A stretch of 64,000 nt of DNA from Streptomyces thermolilacinus SPC6 (GTDB lineage Bacteria; Actinomycetota; Actinomycetes; Streptomycetales; Streptomycetaceae): assembly GCF_000478605.2 (NCBI RefSeq), contig NZ_ASHX02000001.1, forward strand, positions 372,001 through 436,000, read 5' to 3'. Under the pieces are notes generated by a model. That model searched no databases, had not been told where the DNA came from, and was given only the letters and a program-made list of their open reading frames with translations. This document shows, piece after piece, positions 52,299 through 62,226 of the stretch; position 1 is the stretch's first letter; each line of letters starts with the position of its first letter. The translations under genes were made by a program, and so were the position numbers.

Positions 52299-52385
52299 GG
52301 CCGCTGCCGTTCCTCGATCACTCGTTTGCCACGTTCCAAAAGTGGCACTTTACGGAGCCGGGGCCCCGCCCGCCAAACCCGGCCT

Positions 52386-53183
52386 TCAGGGGGCGCTTCG
52401 GGGCGGCGCGTCGAACACGCAGTCGCCGCACAGCCCACCGCCCGGGGTGCGGTAGTACAGGCAGCAGGTACGGCGCCGCAGCGCGGGCGGGCGGACGGTC
52501 CCGGCGAGGTCCGGGCCGTCGAGCAGTTCCGTGGTGAGCGCGGCGGCGCGCTCGGCGACGTCGGGGCGGCCGTGGCGGTGCGCCCAGCGGGTCAGCTCGC
52601 GCAGCGCGCCGCCCAGCGCGGACCCGGCGTTGCCCCACAGGAGCCGCGCCGACACGGGTCCGGCGGCCCGCAGGGCGTCCGCGAGCGGGGCCAGGTGGCC
52701 GTCCTGGACGACGCGCCGCAGCTCCGGCGCGGTCCCGGGGCGGGTGGCGGTGCCGGACCACCACAGGTCGTCGGGCGTGGAGCGCGTCGGGTCCCAGTGG
52801 AGCGTGGCGGGCGACACGTCCGGGACGGCGCCGTACAGCGCGGCCGCGCCGAGGGTCACCGACCAGAGGCGCGCGGCGAGCCCGAGCTGGGTGAGGGACG
52901 CGGCGACCCGGTACTCGGACGTGCCCAACCGGTCCGCGACCCGGGCGACCCGCTGGGCGAGCGGCGGGGCGAGGGCCGGGCCCGCGGGGGCGTGCGGGGC
53001 GGTGGTGGGTGCGGTGCCCTGCTGGCCGGTGGCCGGTGACGGGCCGCGCGGGGCCGCGTACGCGTCGGCGAGCGGGGCGTACGGGCCGGGGCCAGGCGGC
53101 TCGGCGGGCAGGACGAAGAACCCGCCCACGTGGCCCAGGCCCCGCAGTTCGGCGGCCGTGAGCCCCCGCGCCTCAGCGTCCAT
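52386..53183 (-). CDS. FhuF-like (2Fe-2S) iron-reductase family protein
   Basis: A 265-residue protein. The C-terminal motif RRTCCLYYRT and GLCGDCVF gives Cys-Cys-x10-Cys-x2-Cys, the [2Fe-2S] signature of ferric siderophore reductases such as FhuF. The middle (about 85-230) is the helical FhuF-like domain with SQYRVAASLTQLGLAARLW-type sequence (here SEYRVAASLTQLGLAARLW). No siderophore uptake genes are adjacent. The start at 53183 has GGGGAGGGG upstream. Confidence 0.82.
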   Translation of the reverse strand: MDAEARGLTAAELRGLGHVGGFFVLPAEPPGPGPYAPLADAYAAPRGPSPATGQQGTAPTTAPHAPAGPALAPPLAQRVARVADRLGTSEYRVAASLTQLGLAARLWSVTLGAAALYGAVPDVSPATLHWDPTRSTPDDLWWSGTATRPGTAPELRRVVQDGHLAPLADALRAAGPVSARLLWGNAGSALGGALRELTRWAHRHGRPDVAERAAALTTELLDGPDLAGTVRPPALRRRTCCLYYRTPGGGLCGDCVFDAPPRSAP

Positions 53184-53255
53184 CCCTCGCCCCTCCCCTG
53201 GTGCCGCCCGGCCGGGCACCACGGTAGTGGTGCGGGGCCGGGCGGGGCGCGCGGG

Positions 53256-54674
<1,419 letters not shown>

Positions 54675-54907
54675 CTAGAGGTGGGCGCCGGGGCGTGACA
54701 AGGGGGCGCACAGGGCGCAGGGGGCGCGGACCGTCCCGTACGTGACCGGATGCCACGGCAGCGGGGCGGAGCGCGGTACGGGGATCTCGTACCGCCGCGC
54801 GGGTACGCCCGCACGGCGCACCCACGCGCGCGTACGGCTCCGGGACGGCCCGTCGCGGCCTGCCGGAAGGCCGGGTCCGGCCGGTCAGCCGCCGGGCGGG
54901 CGCCTGG

Positions 54908-55108
54908 TCAGCTGACGGGTCCGGGGGACGGGTCGGGGTCGGGCACCGGGTCGGGCCCGGGCGGCCTCGGCACGGGGTCCGGGGTGGGCACCGGACCCGG
55001 CGCGGGGTGCGGCGGCGGAGTCGGTACGGGCCCCGGCGCGGGCGGCGGCTCCGGCGCGGGAGCCGGGTCGGGCATGGGCGGCACGGGGTCGGGTCGCGGC
55101 TCGGTCAT
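54908..55108 (-). CDS. 66-residue Pro/Asp-rich repeat peptide
   Basis: A small gene with AGGGAGAGGCC before its ATG. The product is almost only Pro, Asp, Ala, Gly, Val and Glu in a PxP pattern (EPRPDPVPPMPDPAPAPEPP). It has no signal peptide, so it is a cytoplasmic or partner-bound polyproline peptide, if it is made. The low complexity means coding potential cannot be judged well from composition alone. Confidence 0.5.
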   Translation of the reverse strand: MTEPRPDPVPPMPDPAPAPEPPPAPGPVPTPPPHPAPGPVPTPDPVPRPPGPDPVPDPDPSPGPVS

Positions 55109-55268
55109 GGCCTCTCCCTGGAGACGGCGTCACTCCCTGTCGAGGGTCTCGCGCTGCGCGTTCCCCCGCGCGCGGGAACCATGCCGAAGCGCCCGTACCG
55201 ACGAACCCGTACCTAGGAACCCGTACCTACGGGACCGCGCCCCGCGCCGGGGCCCTTGCGCGCCGGGC

Positions 55269-55694
55269 TCAGCGAGCGGCCGGTACGGCGTGCGGGCTGC
55301 GCGCCGTGTCGGTGCCCGGCACCGGGGCGGAGGCGTCGGAGCCGAGCTCCACGATGCGGTTGGCGGCGTCGACATGGACGACGCGCGGCACGAGCGTACG
55401 GGCCTCGGCGTCGTCGACCTGGGCGTAGCTGATGAGGATGACCAGGTCGCCGGGGTGGACGAGGTGCGCGGCGGCGCCGTTGATGCCGATGACCCCGGAC
55501 CCGCGCTCCCCCTCGATGACGTACGTCTCCAGCCGGGCGCCGTTGTCGATGTCGACGATGTGGACGAGTTCGCCGGGGAGCAGGTCGGCGGCGTCCATGA
55601 GATCGGCGTCGATGGTGACGGAGCCCACGTAGTGCAGGTCCGCCTGCGTCACCGTGGCGCGGTGGATCTTCGACTTGAACATCGTACGCATCAT
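55269..55694 (-). CDS. panD: aspartate 1-decarboxylase PanD
   Basis: A 141-residue proenzyme that makes beta-alanine for pantothenate/CoA. The self-cleavage site Gly-Ser is in [13 protein letters not shown], producing the pyruvoyl group on the new chain. [21 protein letters not shown] is the active-site and C-terminal conserved stretch. The last 25 residues are an unconserved tail. The ATG at 55694 (first of two) follows AGGAG. The rest of the pan pathway is not here. Confidence 0.95.
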   Translation of the reverse strand: MMRTMFKSKIHRATVTQADLHYVGSVTIDADLMDAADLLPGELVHIVDIDNGARLETYVIEGERGSGVIGINGAAAHLVHPGDLVILISYAQVDDAEARTLVPRVVHVDAANRIVELGSDASAPVPGTDTARSPHAVPAAR

Positions 55695-56097
55695 CGAGGT
55701 ACTCCTGGATCGAGGCTCCCTGCCTGCGTTTGTGCAGGTCAAGGGCGGTTTCCCTACTCTACAACGAGTCACGCGCCCGGCAGCATTCCCCAGGTCCCCG
55801 GACCGCATGCCGACCAGCCGCGGACCTTGCGACGCGTCGCCGGACGACTGCCGACTGCCGGAGCGCCACGACGACTGCACAAGCGTACGCAGCGCACCCC
55901 CCCACGGCACCCGTGATCACGGTCACTCTTGCCGGGCGGGCGCCGCTGCCGACGACGCCCGCCTGCCCGGCGGCGTCCGCTGAGCCCTGACCACCAGGCC
56001 AGGGCTCAGGGCGCGCTCTCGCCTCTCGGACGCCCGGCCGCTTGCTGGCTCACGATGACCAGACCGACGCGGTGTCATGCCCGACAGCGGCCGATGG
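55695..56097. other. 403-base gap before panD
   Basis: This stretch lies between the panD start and the stop of the SPFH gene, both on the minus strand. It carries the panD promoter near its left end. I see no further gene, riboswitch or strong hairpin. The right part (about 55925-56090) is Arg/Pro-coding in all frames and has no convincing start. Confidence 0.5.
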
Positions 56098-57150
56098 TCA
56101 CTCCCGGTCCGGTTCTCGCCGACTGCCGTCGGCGAGGGGACGGGCGTCGGGGTCGGCCTCGGCCGCGTCGGCGAGGGCCGCGGCGGCGGCTTCCGCGGCC
56201 TGCGCCGCGTCGTCGGCGGCCTGGGCGGCCGCCCTGTCCTCCGAGGACGTCTCACGTGTGGCCGGCGACTGGGGCAGCACCTCGCTGAAGGCGCGGGACA
56301 CGCCCTGAAGGGCGGACGTGACCTCGCTGGGGATCACCCAGAAGGTACTGCCGCCCCCTTGGGCGAGCTGAGGCAGCATCTGCATGTACTGGTAGGCGAG
56401 CAGCTTGGGGTCGGGGTCGTTGCGGTGTACGGCCTGGAACACCTCGTCGATGGCCCGGGACTGGCCCTCGGCCTTGAGGATCTCGGCGGTACGGTTGCCC
56501 TCCGCCCGGAGGACGGCGGACTGCTTGTCGCCCTCGGCGGTGAGGATCTGCGACTGCCGTTGCCCCTCTGCTCCGAGGATCGCCGCCCTCTTGTCGCGCT
56601 CGGCACGCATCTGCTTCTCCATCGCGTCCTTGATGGACTGCGGAGGGTCGATGGCCTTGATCTCCACCCGGTTGACCCTCAGCCCCCATTTGCCGGTCGC
56701 CTCGTCGAGCACGCCGCGGAGCTGGTTGTTGATGGTGTCGCGCGAGGTGAGGGTCTTCTCCAGGTCCATGGAACCCACGACGTTGCGCAGAGTGGTGACG
56801 GTGAGCTGTTCGACGCCCTGCAGGAAGTCGGCGATCTCGTAGGCGGCCGCCCGGGGGTCCGTGACCTGGAAGTACAGGACCGTGTCGATCTCGACGACGA
56901 GGTTGTCCTCGGTGATCACCGGCTGCGGCCTGAACGAGACGACCTGTTCCCTCAGGTCGATGACCGGGTACACCCGGTCGATGTAGGGGATGACGAGGTT
57001 GAGACCCGGCCTCAGCGTGCGCCGGTATCGGCCGAGACGTTCGACGTTGCGAGCGCGCGCCTGCGGGACGATGCGTACCGCCCGCACCACGGTGAAGACG
57101 GCGATCAGCGCGACGATCACGCCGGCTACGAGAAGACCGGAGACTTCCAT
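56098..57150 (-). CDS. SPFH/band-7 membrane protein
   Basis: A 350-residue stomatin/QmcA-type protein. An N-terminal membrane helix (SGLLVAGVIVALIAVFTVV) precedes the SPFH domain (about 24-200; ERLGRYRRTLRPGLNLVIPY, DTVLYFQVTDPRAAAYEI). A coiled coil follows (about 190-260, repeated AEGxxxxAxILxAEG blocks), then a conserved PKLLAYQYMQMLPQLA. The C terminus is Ala/Glu/Asp-rich. It forms membrane microdomain scaffolds. It starts three bases from the NfeD stop, the classical NfeD-SPFH pair. Confidence 0.93.
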   Translation of the reverse strand: MEVSGLLVAGVIVALIAVFTVVRAVRIVPQARARNVERLGRYRRTLRPGLNLVIPYIDRVYPVIDLREQVVSFRPQPVITEDNLVVEIDTVLYFQVTDPRAAAYEIADFLQGVEQLTVTTLRNVVGSMDLEKTLTSRDTINNQLRGVLDEATGKWGLRVNRVEIKAIDPPQSIKDAMEKQMRAERDKRAAILGAEGQRQSQILTAEGDKQSAVLRAEGNRTAEILKAEGQSRAIDEVFQAVHRNDPDPKLLAYQYMQMLPQLAQGGGSTFWVIPSEVTSALQGVSRAFSEVLPQSPATRETSSEDRAAAQAADDAAQAAEAAAAALADAAEADPDARPLADGSRREPDRE

Positions 57151-57153
57151 CGC

Positions 57154-57585
57154 TCACTCCCGGGGGTAGACGACGGCGGTGGCGCCGCTGATCTCCATGA
57201 CGTCGACGGTCGTGCCCGGAGGGATCACCAGCGTTTCGTCATAGGCGCGGGCCGTCCATTCCTCGCCGCCGATGCGGACCCTGCCGCCCACGCCCGTCAC
57301 CTCGGAGACGACATAGGCGGAGCTGCCCACCAGCGCGTCCACGCCGAACCGCCCCGCCGGAGGCCCGAACAGGTGGCGCGCCGCGACGGGACGCACGAAG
57401 AGCAGGCTGACCGAGGCCAGGACGGTGAAGACCAGGAGCTGCAAGGGCAGCGGAACTCCCGTCGCGGCGACTCCTGCCGTGACCAGCGCTGCCGCACCCA
57501 GGAGCCCGAGCGCGGCGGTGAGAGTGAAGATCTCCGCCACCGCCAGCACCCCTGCGGCGATCAACCAGATCAGCCAAGGATCCAT
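57154..57585 (-). CDS. NfeD family protein
   Basis: A 143-residue short NfeD (1b type): three hydrophobic helices (about 3-19, 22-42, 47-64) and a C-terminal OB-fold domain (about 85-143; GVGGRVRIGGEEWTARAYDE and TVDVMEISGATAVV). It is cotranscribed with the SPFH gene and acts with it in membrane microdomains. There is no protease domain. Confidence 0.9.
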   Translation of the reverse strand: MDPWLIWLIAAGVLAVAEIFTLTAALGLLGAAALVTAGVAATGVPLPLQLLVFTVLASVSLLFVRPVAARHLFGPPAGRFGVDALVGSSAYVVSEVTGVGGRVRIGGEEWTARAYDETLVIPPGTTVDVMEISGATAVVYPRE

Positions 57586-57924
57586 GGCATCCTCCTGGCC
57601 ACTGCGGCTCCACGGAGACGTAGGCCATCAATGCGCCATTTGTCCTATTTTTACCCTTTCTGGCGTCGTTCACGCCTCCGCCTGCGCGCCGCAGACCGAG
57701 GGGCTCGCGGGCGCGCCGCGCAGGCGAAGGCGAAGGGGACTCGCGGGCGGCCCGCTCCCGCGGTCGGGCCTCCGTGGACCTCCTCCGGCAGCGGGTGGAG
57801 TCCATCCACCCTGGAGGGGACGGTCCCAGCACGCCCCGCACGGCAGGGCAACGGTGGTGCGGCACACGACGGAGAGGGGAGCAGACCGCGGGTTTCCGGT
57901 CCCCCACACCGGGCTATTCGCGGG
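57586..57924. other. 339-base gap upstream of nfeD
   Basis: This stretch lies between the nfeD start and the stop of the LacI gene. An A/T-richer stretch near 57633-57664 is the probable nfeD promoter. No gene or RNA structure was recognised in the remaining part. Confidence 0.45.
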
Positions 57925-58980
57925 TCAGCGCCGTGCGCGGGCGGGGCGCGCGGGCGTCGTCGGCCGCGTGGGCGGTGGGGCCGTGCTCTTCCGGACGACG
58001 AGACTGGTCGTGAGCTCCATACGCGTCACCGACGGCTCCCCGGCCCGCAGGCGGAGGAGCATCTGCACCGCTTCCTCGCCCATCTCGCGCAGCGGCTGGT
58101 GGACCGTGGTGAGCGGCGGGCTCGACCATCGCGCGATCATCACGTCGTCGTACCCGACGACGGACAGGTCTTCGGGTACGCGCAGCCCGCACACGCGGGC
58201 CGCCTCCATGACGCCGAGCGCCTGCAAGTCGCTTCCGGCGAAGACGGCCGTGGGGCGGTCCGGCATCCGCAGCAGCTCCATCGCCCGCGCGTAGCCGCCC
58301 TCGACGTGGAAGTCGCCGAATCGGACGAGGGAGGCGTCGTGGTCCAGGCCGGCCATGCTCAGGGCGGAGCGGTAGCCGTCGAGCCGGGCGAGGGAGCACA
58401 GCATGTCCTCGGGGCCTGTGACGATGCCGATGCGGCGATGCCCCAGGTCGATGAGGTGACGGGTCGCGACGACACCGCCCGACCAGTTCGCGGACCCGAC
58501 GGACGGGACGTCCGGTTCGGGGTCCCCCGCCGGGTCCACGATCACGAAGGGGATGGACCGCGCGTCGAGCTGCCGCTTGACGGCGTCGGGAAGCGAGGAG
58601 AACACCAGCACCACACCGATCGGCCGGCGCCGCAGCACGCCTTCGATCCACTCCGGGCCCGGGGCGTGCCGGGTGCCGCTCTCGGTCAGTACGACGCTCG
58701 CGCGGTGGGCCTTGGCGAGGTTCTCCACCCCTCGGATCAGCTCCATCGACCACACGCTGTCGAGCTCGTGGAAGACGAGTTCGATGAGGGGCGCCTCCCG
58801 GGCGACGCGGGTGGTCCGCCGGTACGCGTGCGCCTCGAGGAGCCGCTCGACCTTCCCCCGCGTGGCCGGTGACACGTCCTGTCGGCCGTTGAGGACTTTC
58901 GAAACTGTCGAAAGCGACACTCCGGCCTGCTGCGCCACCTCAGCGAGCGTGATCCGCCGGTTCTCCTCGCCATCTCGCAT
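57925..58980 (-). CDS. bxlR: LacI family transcriptional repressor, BxlR-like
   Basis: A 351-residue repressor. The LacI helix-turn-helix is at about 8-33 (ITLAEVAQQAGVSLSTVSKVLN), followed by the hinge and a periplasmic-binding-like domain (about 65-335; RPIGVVLVFSSLP, VGSANWSGGVVATRHLIDLGHRRIG and LSVVGYDDVMIARW read in blocks). It is divergent from a sugar ABC operon with a GH3 enzyme. Two TTTCGAAA-type palindromes are near the operon start, and a related one lies inside its own HTH codons. Symbol by analogy to bxl loci; the inducer is probably a xylo- or gluco-oligosaccharide. Confidence 0.85.
   Translation of the reverse strand: MRDGEENRRITLAEVAQQAGVSLSTVSKVLNGRQDVSPATRGKVERLLEAHAYRRTTRVAREAPLIELVFHELDSVWSMELIRGVENLAKAHRASVVLTESGTRHAPGPEWIEGVLRRRPIGVVLVFSSLPDAVKRQLDARSIPFVIVDPAGDPEPDVPSVGSANWSGGVVATRHLIDLGHRRIGIVTGPEDMLCSLARLDGYRSALSMAGLDHDASLVRFGDFHVEGGYARAMELLRMPDRPTAVFAGSDLQALGVMEAARVCGLRVPEDLSVVGYDDVMIARWSSPPLTTVHQPLREMGEEAVQMLLRLRAGEPSVTRMELTTSLVVRKSTAPPPTRPTTPARPARARR
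58896..58914. promoter_or_regulatory. intragenic CTTTCGA-N5-TCGAAAG element
   Basis: Perfect 7-base arms around AACTG, inside the helix-turn-helix codons of the lacI gene (about residues 23-28). The half-sites equal those of the operator at 59114-59123. It may be chance from Ser/Lys codons, or an auxiliary operator. Confidence 0.4.
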
Positions 58981-59090
58981 CCGAGCAGCATAAAGCACCG
59001 CTCCTGGCACCCACACGGTCACGCTTCGATAACGCGCTTCCGGAGGGTTGACCCGCTCAGCGCGCCGACTCTAGCGTCCGACTCCATGAA

Positions 59091-59112
59091 GTTTCGGCAA
59101 TGAGACCGAAAC
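59091..59112. promoter_or_regulatory. inverted repeat GTTTCGG-N8-CCGAAAC
   Basis: Seven-base arms, 20 bases before the substrate-binding protein ATG and adjacent to the CTTTCGAAAG palindrome. It shares TTTCG/CGAAA half-sites with it. Confidence 0.6.
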
Positions 59113-59113
59113 A

Positions 59114-59123
59114 CTTTCGAAAG
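59114..59123. promoter_or_regulatory. LacI-type operator CTTTCGAAAG
   Basis: A perfect 10-base palindrome that runs into the GGGGAGG ribosome site of the sugar-binding protein gene. The TTTCGAAA core is typical of LacI sites for xylobiose-type operons. Confidence 0.65.
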
Positions 59124-59131
59124 GGGAGGCG

Positions 59132-60439
59132 ATGAAGCGCCACGCAAGGCTGCTGAGAACGGCTCTCGTCGGTGGGGCGTCGCTGGCGATGACGCTGTCC
59201 CTGACGGCCTGCGGCGGCTCGGGCGATGCCACCGCGGGCGGCTCGGACACGATCCGCGTCCTGGTGTACGGCGACGCCGCCAACAAGGTGGAGAAGCGGC
59301 TCGTGGACACCTTCAACAAGACCTCGAAGGTCAAGGCGGTCCTCGACACGATCCCCGGCGCCGACTACCAGGCGAAACTTCAGACGATCATCAGCGGCAA
59401 GCAGGCGCCGGACGTGTTCTTCAACTGGGGCGGCGGCAGCATCAAGCCGTACGTGGACGCGGGCCTGCTGATGCCGCTCGACGACTTCATCGCCAAGGAC
59501 CCCGGCCTCACGTCGCGCTTCCTGCCCTCCGTCATGGACACCGCGGTCGTGAACGGCAAACCCTACGGCGTCCCCATGCGCGGCACCCAGCCGGTGCTGC
59601 TGTTCAGCAACAAGAAGGTCCTCGCGGACGCCGGTGTCACCCCGCCGCGCACCTGGGACGAACTCCTGGCGGCCGTCAAGGTCCTCAAGGCCAAGGGCGT
59701 CATTCCCATCGCCCTCGGCGGCGGCGACAAGTGGCCCACCCAGATGTGGTTCCAGTACGTCTACGACCGTGTGGCCGGGCCCGGCCACTTCCGGAAGGCG
59801 GTGAACGGGGACAAGAGCGTCTGGGCGAGCGCCGACAGCAGGAAGGCCCTCGGCATGCTCAGGGAGCTGATCGACGCGGGCGCGTTCGGCACCAACTACG
59901 ACTCGGTCAAGTTCACCGACGGCGGTTCCCCCGCCCTCCTCGCCACCGGCAAGGCCGCCTTCGAACTCATGGGCTCCTGGGAGTACTCCACCCTCCAGGA
60001 GGCCTACCCGGACTTCGTCCGGAACGACCTCGGCTACGGCACCTTCCCCACCGTCGAGGGCGGCAAGGGCGACCCGGACAACCTCGTCGGCAACCCCAAC
60101 AACTTCTACTCGGTACTGAAGAGGACCAGGCACCCCGAGGCCGTGGCCGAGTTCCTGAAGCTCATGTACTCCGACGAGTTCGTCAAGAGCCAGCTCGGCA
60201 TCGGCAACCTGCCCACCACCACCAACACCCCCGAGTTCCTGGACGGGTCCGCCAACCCGGCCTACTCGACGTACCAGTACGACCTGGTGAAGAAGGCCCC
60301 CGTCTTCCAGCTCTCCTGGGACCAGGCCTACCCCCCGGCGGCCACCACCACCATCTACCAGGCCGTCCAGCAGTTCTTCAACGGGCAGTCGGGCCCTGAC
60401 GCCTTCATCGCCGCGATGCAGAGCCTGCCCGCCGCCTGA
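59132..60439 (+). CDS. bxlE: sugar ABC transporter substrate-binding lipoprotein, BxlE-like
   Basis: A 435-residue lipoprotein. The signal peptide ends TLSLTAC (Cys27). The mature family-1 solute-binding domain shows IRVLVYGDAANKVEKRLVD, APDVFFNWGGGSIKPYVDAG, NGKPYGVPMRG, and AFELMGSWEYS. It is the first gene of a substrate-binding / two permease / GH3 operon. The downstream GH3 enzyme points to beta-linked oligosaccharides such as xylobiose or cellobiose. No ATPase gene is present, so a shared MsiK-type ATPase is expected. Confidence 0.9.
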   Translation: MKRHARLLRTALVGGASLAMTLSLTACGGSGDATAGGSDTIRVLVYGDAANKVEKRLVDTFNKTSKVKAVLDTIPGADYQAKLQTIISGKQAPDVFFNWGGGSIKPYVDAGLLMPLDDFIAKDPGLTSRFLPSVMDTAVVNGKPYGVPMRGTQPVLLFSNKKVLADAGVTPPRTWDELLAAVKVLKAKGVIPIALGGGDKWPTQMWFQYVYDRVAGPGHFRKAVNGDKSVWASADSRKALGMLRELIDAGAFGTNYDSVKFTDGGSPALLATGKAAFELMGSWEYSTLQEAYPDFVRNDLGYGTFPTVEGGKGDPDNLVGNPNNFYSVLKRTRHPEAVAEFLKLMYSDEFVKSQLGIGNLPTTTNTPEFLDGSANPAYSTYQYDLVKKAPVFQLSWDQAYPPAATTTIYQAVQQFFNGQSGPDAFIAAMQSLPAA

Positions 60440-60445
60440 CCGGGG

Positions 60446-61408
60446 ATGCCTGACATGACCACCGCCACACCCGCAGCCACGGCCGTGGACGGCGCCGCGA
60501 AGACCGGTCGGCCCGGGCGCCGCGGCCGCCCCGCGACCGGAGTGGGCCGTCCGGGCTTCGCCTGGGCGGCGCCCGCCGCCGTCTTCTTCGGCCTGTTCGC
60601 CCTCGTGCCGCTCGTCCTCGTCGTCGTGCTGTCCTTCGCCCGCTGGAACGGCCTCGGCTCCCCGGAGTTCGCCGGTCTGGAGAACTGGAGCCGGCTGCTC
60701 GACGACCCCGTGATGGTGAAGAGCCTCTGGCTGAGCCTGCTGCTCACCGTCCTCGGCGTCGTCGTCCAGACGCCGATCAGCATCCTGCTCGGCGTCTGGG
60801 CCGCCGGGCGGCAGCGCAACCGTGCCGTCCTCTCCGCCGTCTACTTCGTCCCGCTCCTGCTGTCCATCACCGCCGTCTCCGTCCTGTGGCGCGCCGTACT
60901 CGACCCCAACTTCGGCATCCCCTCACAGGCGAGGTGGCTGTTCGGCGACGGCAACCTCCTCGGCACGCAGGCCGGCGCCCTCGGCGTCCTCGTCTTCGTC
61001 AGCACCTGGCAGTTCACCCCCCTGCACACCCTGATCTACCAGGGCGCCGCGCGGGCCGTACCCGAAGTGCTCTACCAGGCCGCCCAGATCGACGGCGCGG
61101 GCAGGGTCCGCCAGTTCTTCCACATCACCCTGCCGCAACTGCGCAACACGATCGTGACGTCGATGATCCTCATGGTGGTCGGCGGGCTCACGACCTTCGA
61201 CACCATCCTGATCCTCACCCAGGGCGGACCCGGCACCGACACCACCAACAGCGCCTACTACATGTACCAGAAGGCCTTCAAGAGCTTCGACTTCGGAGCG
61301 GCCTCCGCGATCGCGCTGCTCCTCGTCCTCGTCGCCACCCTCGTCTCCCTGATCCTGGTCCGCCTGACCGGGTACGACAGGATGCGCAGCACCATGGAGG
61401 GCGTGTGA
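60446..61408 (+). CDS. bxlF: sugar ABC transporter permease, BxlF-like
   Basis: A 320-residue MalF-type permease with six helices (first helix WAAPAAVFFGLFALVPLVLVV after a cytoplasmic Arg/Gly/Pro-rich region of about 40 residues). The ABC EAA loop is YQAAQIDGAGRVRQFFHITLPQL. It starts 7 bases after the substrate-binding gene, and its stop overlaps the next permease by one base (TGATG). Confidence 0.92.
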   Translation: MPDMTTATPAATAVDGAAKTGRPGRRGRPATGVGRPGFAWAAPAAVFFGLFALVPLVLVVVLSFARWNGLGSPEFAGLENWSRLLDDPVMVKSLWLSLLLTVLGVVVQTPISILLGVWAAGRQRNRAVLSAVYFVPLLLSITAVSVLWRAVLDPNFGIPSQARWLFGDGNLLGTQAGALGVLVFVSTWQFTPLHTLIYQGAARAVPEVLYQAAQIDGAGRVRQFFHITLPQLRNTIVTSMILMVVGGLTTFDTILILTQGGPGTDTTNSAYYMYQKAFKSFDFGAASAIALLLVLVATLVSLILVRLTGYDRMRSTMEGV

Positions 61409-62226
61409 TGCGGCGCCGCCCCAACTACCTGGCCGGTTTCGGCGCGCTGATCTGGCTGTTCCTGGTCGGCCTGCCGCTGTACGTCATGCTGGTCGCCACC
61501 TTCCAGACCCGGGCGGACTACGCGGCGAACGGCCCGCTGTCCTTCCCCGAGCGCTTCACCCTCGACAACTACGTCGACGACCTGAACACCGGCTTCGCGC
61601 AGTACTTCCTCAACACGGCGATCGTCACGGTCTGCGTGGTCGGCATCGTCCTGCTCCTGGTACCGCCCCTGGCGTACGCAATCGTGAGAAGCGACGGCAA
61701 GGCCACCGGCCGGGTCTTCCGGCTGTTCCTTCTCGGCCTGGCCATCCCGTCCCAGGCCGTGATCGTCCCGGTGTTCTACCTGATCAACGAGGCCGGCCTC
61801 TACGACAACCTGCTCGGCGTCATCCTGCCGACCGCCGCGTTCGCCATGCCCGTCTGCGCCCTGATCCTCTCCGGCGTCATGCGGGACATCACGCCCGAGC
61901 TGTACGAGGCGATGACCGTCGACGGGGCCTCGCCCGGGCGGGTCTTCTTCCAGCTCGTGCTGCCTCTGGCGAAGGGCGGTCTGTCCACCGTCGTCGTGTT
62001 CGCCTCGCTCCAGGCGTGGAACGGCTTCCTCTTCCCGCTCGTCCTCACCCAGTCCTCGGAGAACAAGGTCATCACCATGGGTCTCTACGACTTCCAGACG
62101 GAACACGGCGTCGACATCCCCGGCCTCCTCGCGGCCGTCGTCCTGTCGATGCTGCCCATCCTGCTCGTCTACCTGTTCGCCCGCCGGGCCCTCGTGCAGG
62201 GGCTGATGGGAGTCGGAGGAAAGTGA
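61408..62226 (+). CDS. bxlG: sugar ABC transporter permease, BxlG-like
   Basis: A 272-residue MalG-type permease with six helices. The EAA loop is YEAMTVDGASPGRVFFQLVLPL. It forms the channel with the preceding permease. It starts at the ATG overlapping the bxlF-like stop and ends in GTGA, overlapping the GH3 gene start. Confidence 0.92.
   Translation: MRRRPNYLAGFGALIWLFLVGLPLYVMLVATFQTRADYAANGPLSFPERFTLDNYVDDLNTGFAQYFLNTAIVTVCVVGIVLLLVPPLAYAIVRSDGKATGRVFRLFLLGLAIPSQAVIVPVFYLINEAGLYDNLLGVILPTAAFAMPVCALILSGVMRDITPELYEAMTVDGASPGRVFFQLVLPLAKGGLSTVVVFASLQAWNGFLFPLVLTQSSENKVITMGLYDFQTEHGVDIPGLLAAVVLSMLPILLVYLFARRALVQGLMGVGGK

Noticed and set aside
57651..57909. Small minus-strand coding frames between the LacI gene and nfeD
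   Set aside because: Arg/Ala/Pro-rich overlapping frames with no ribosome site and no family features.
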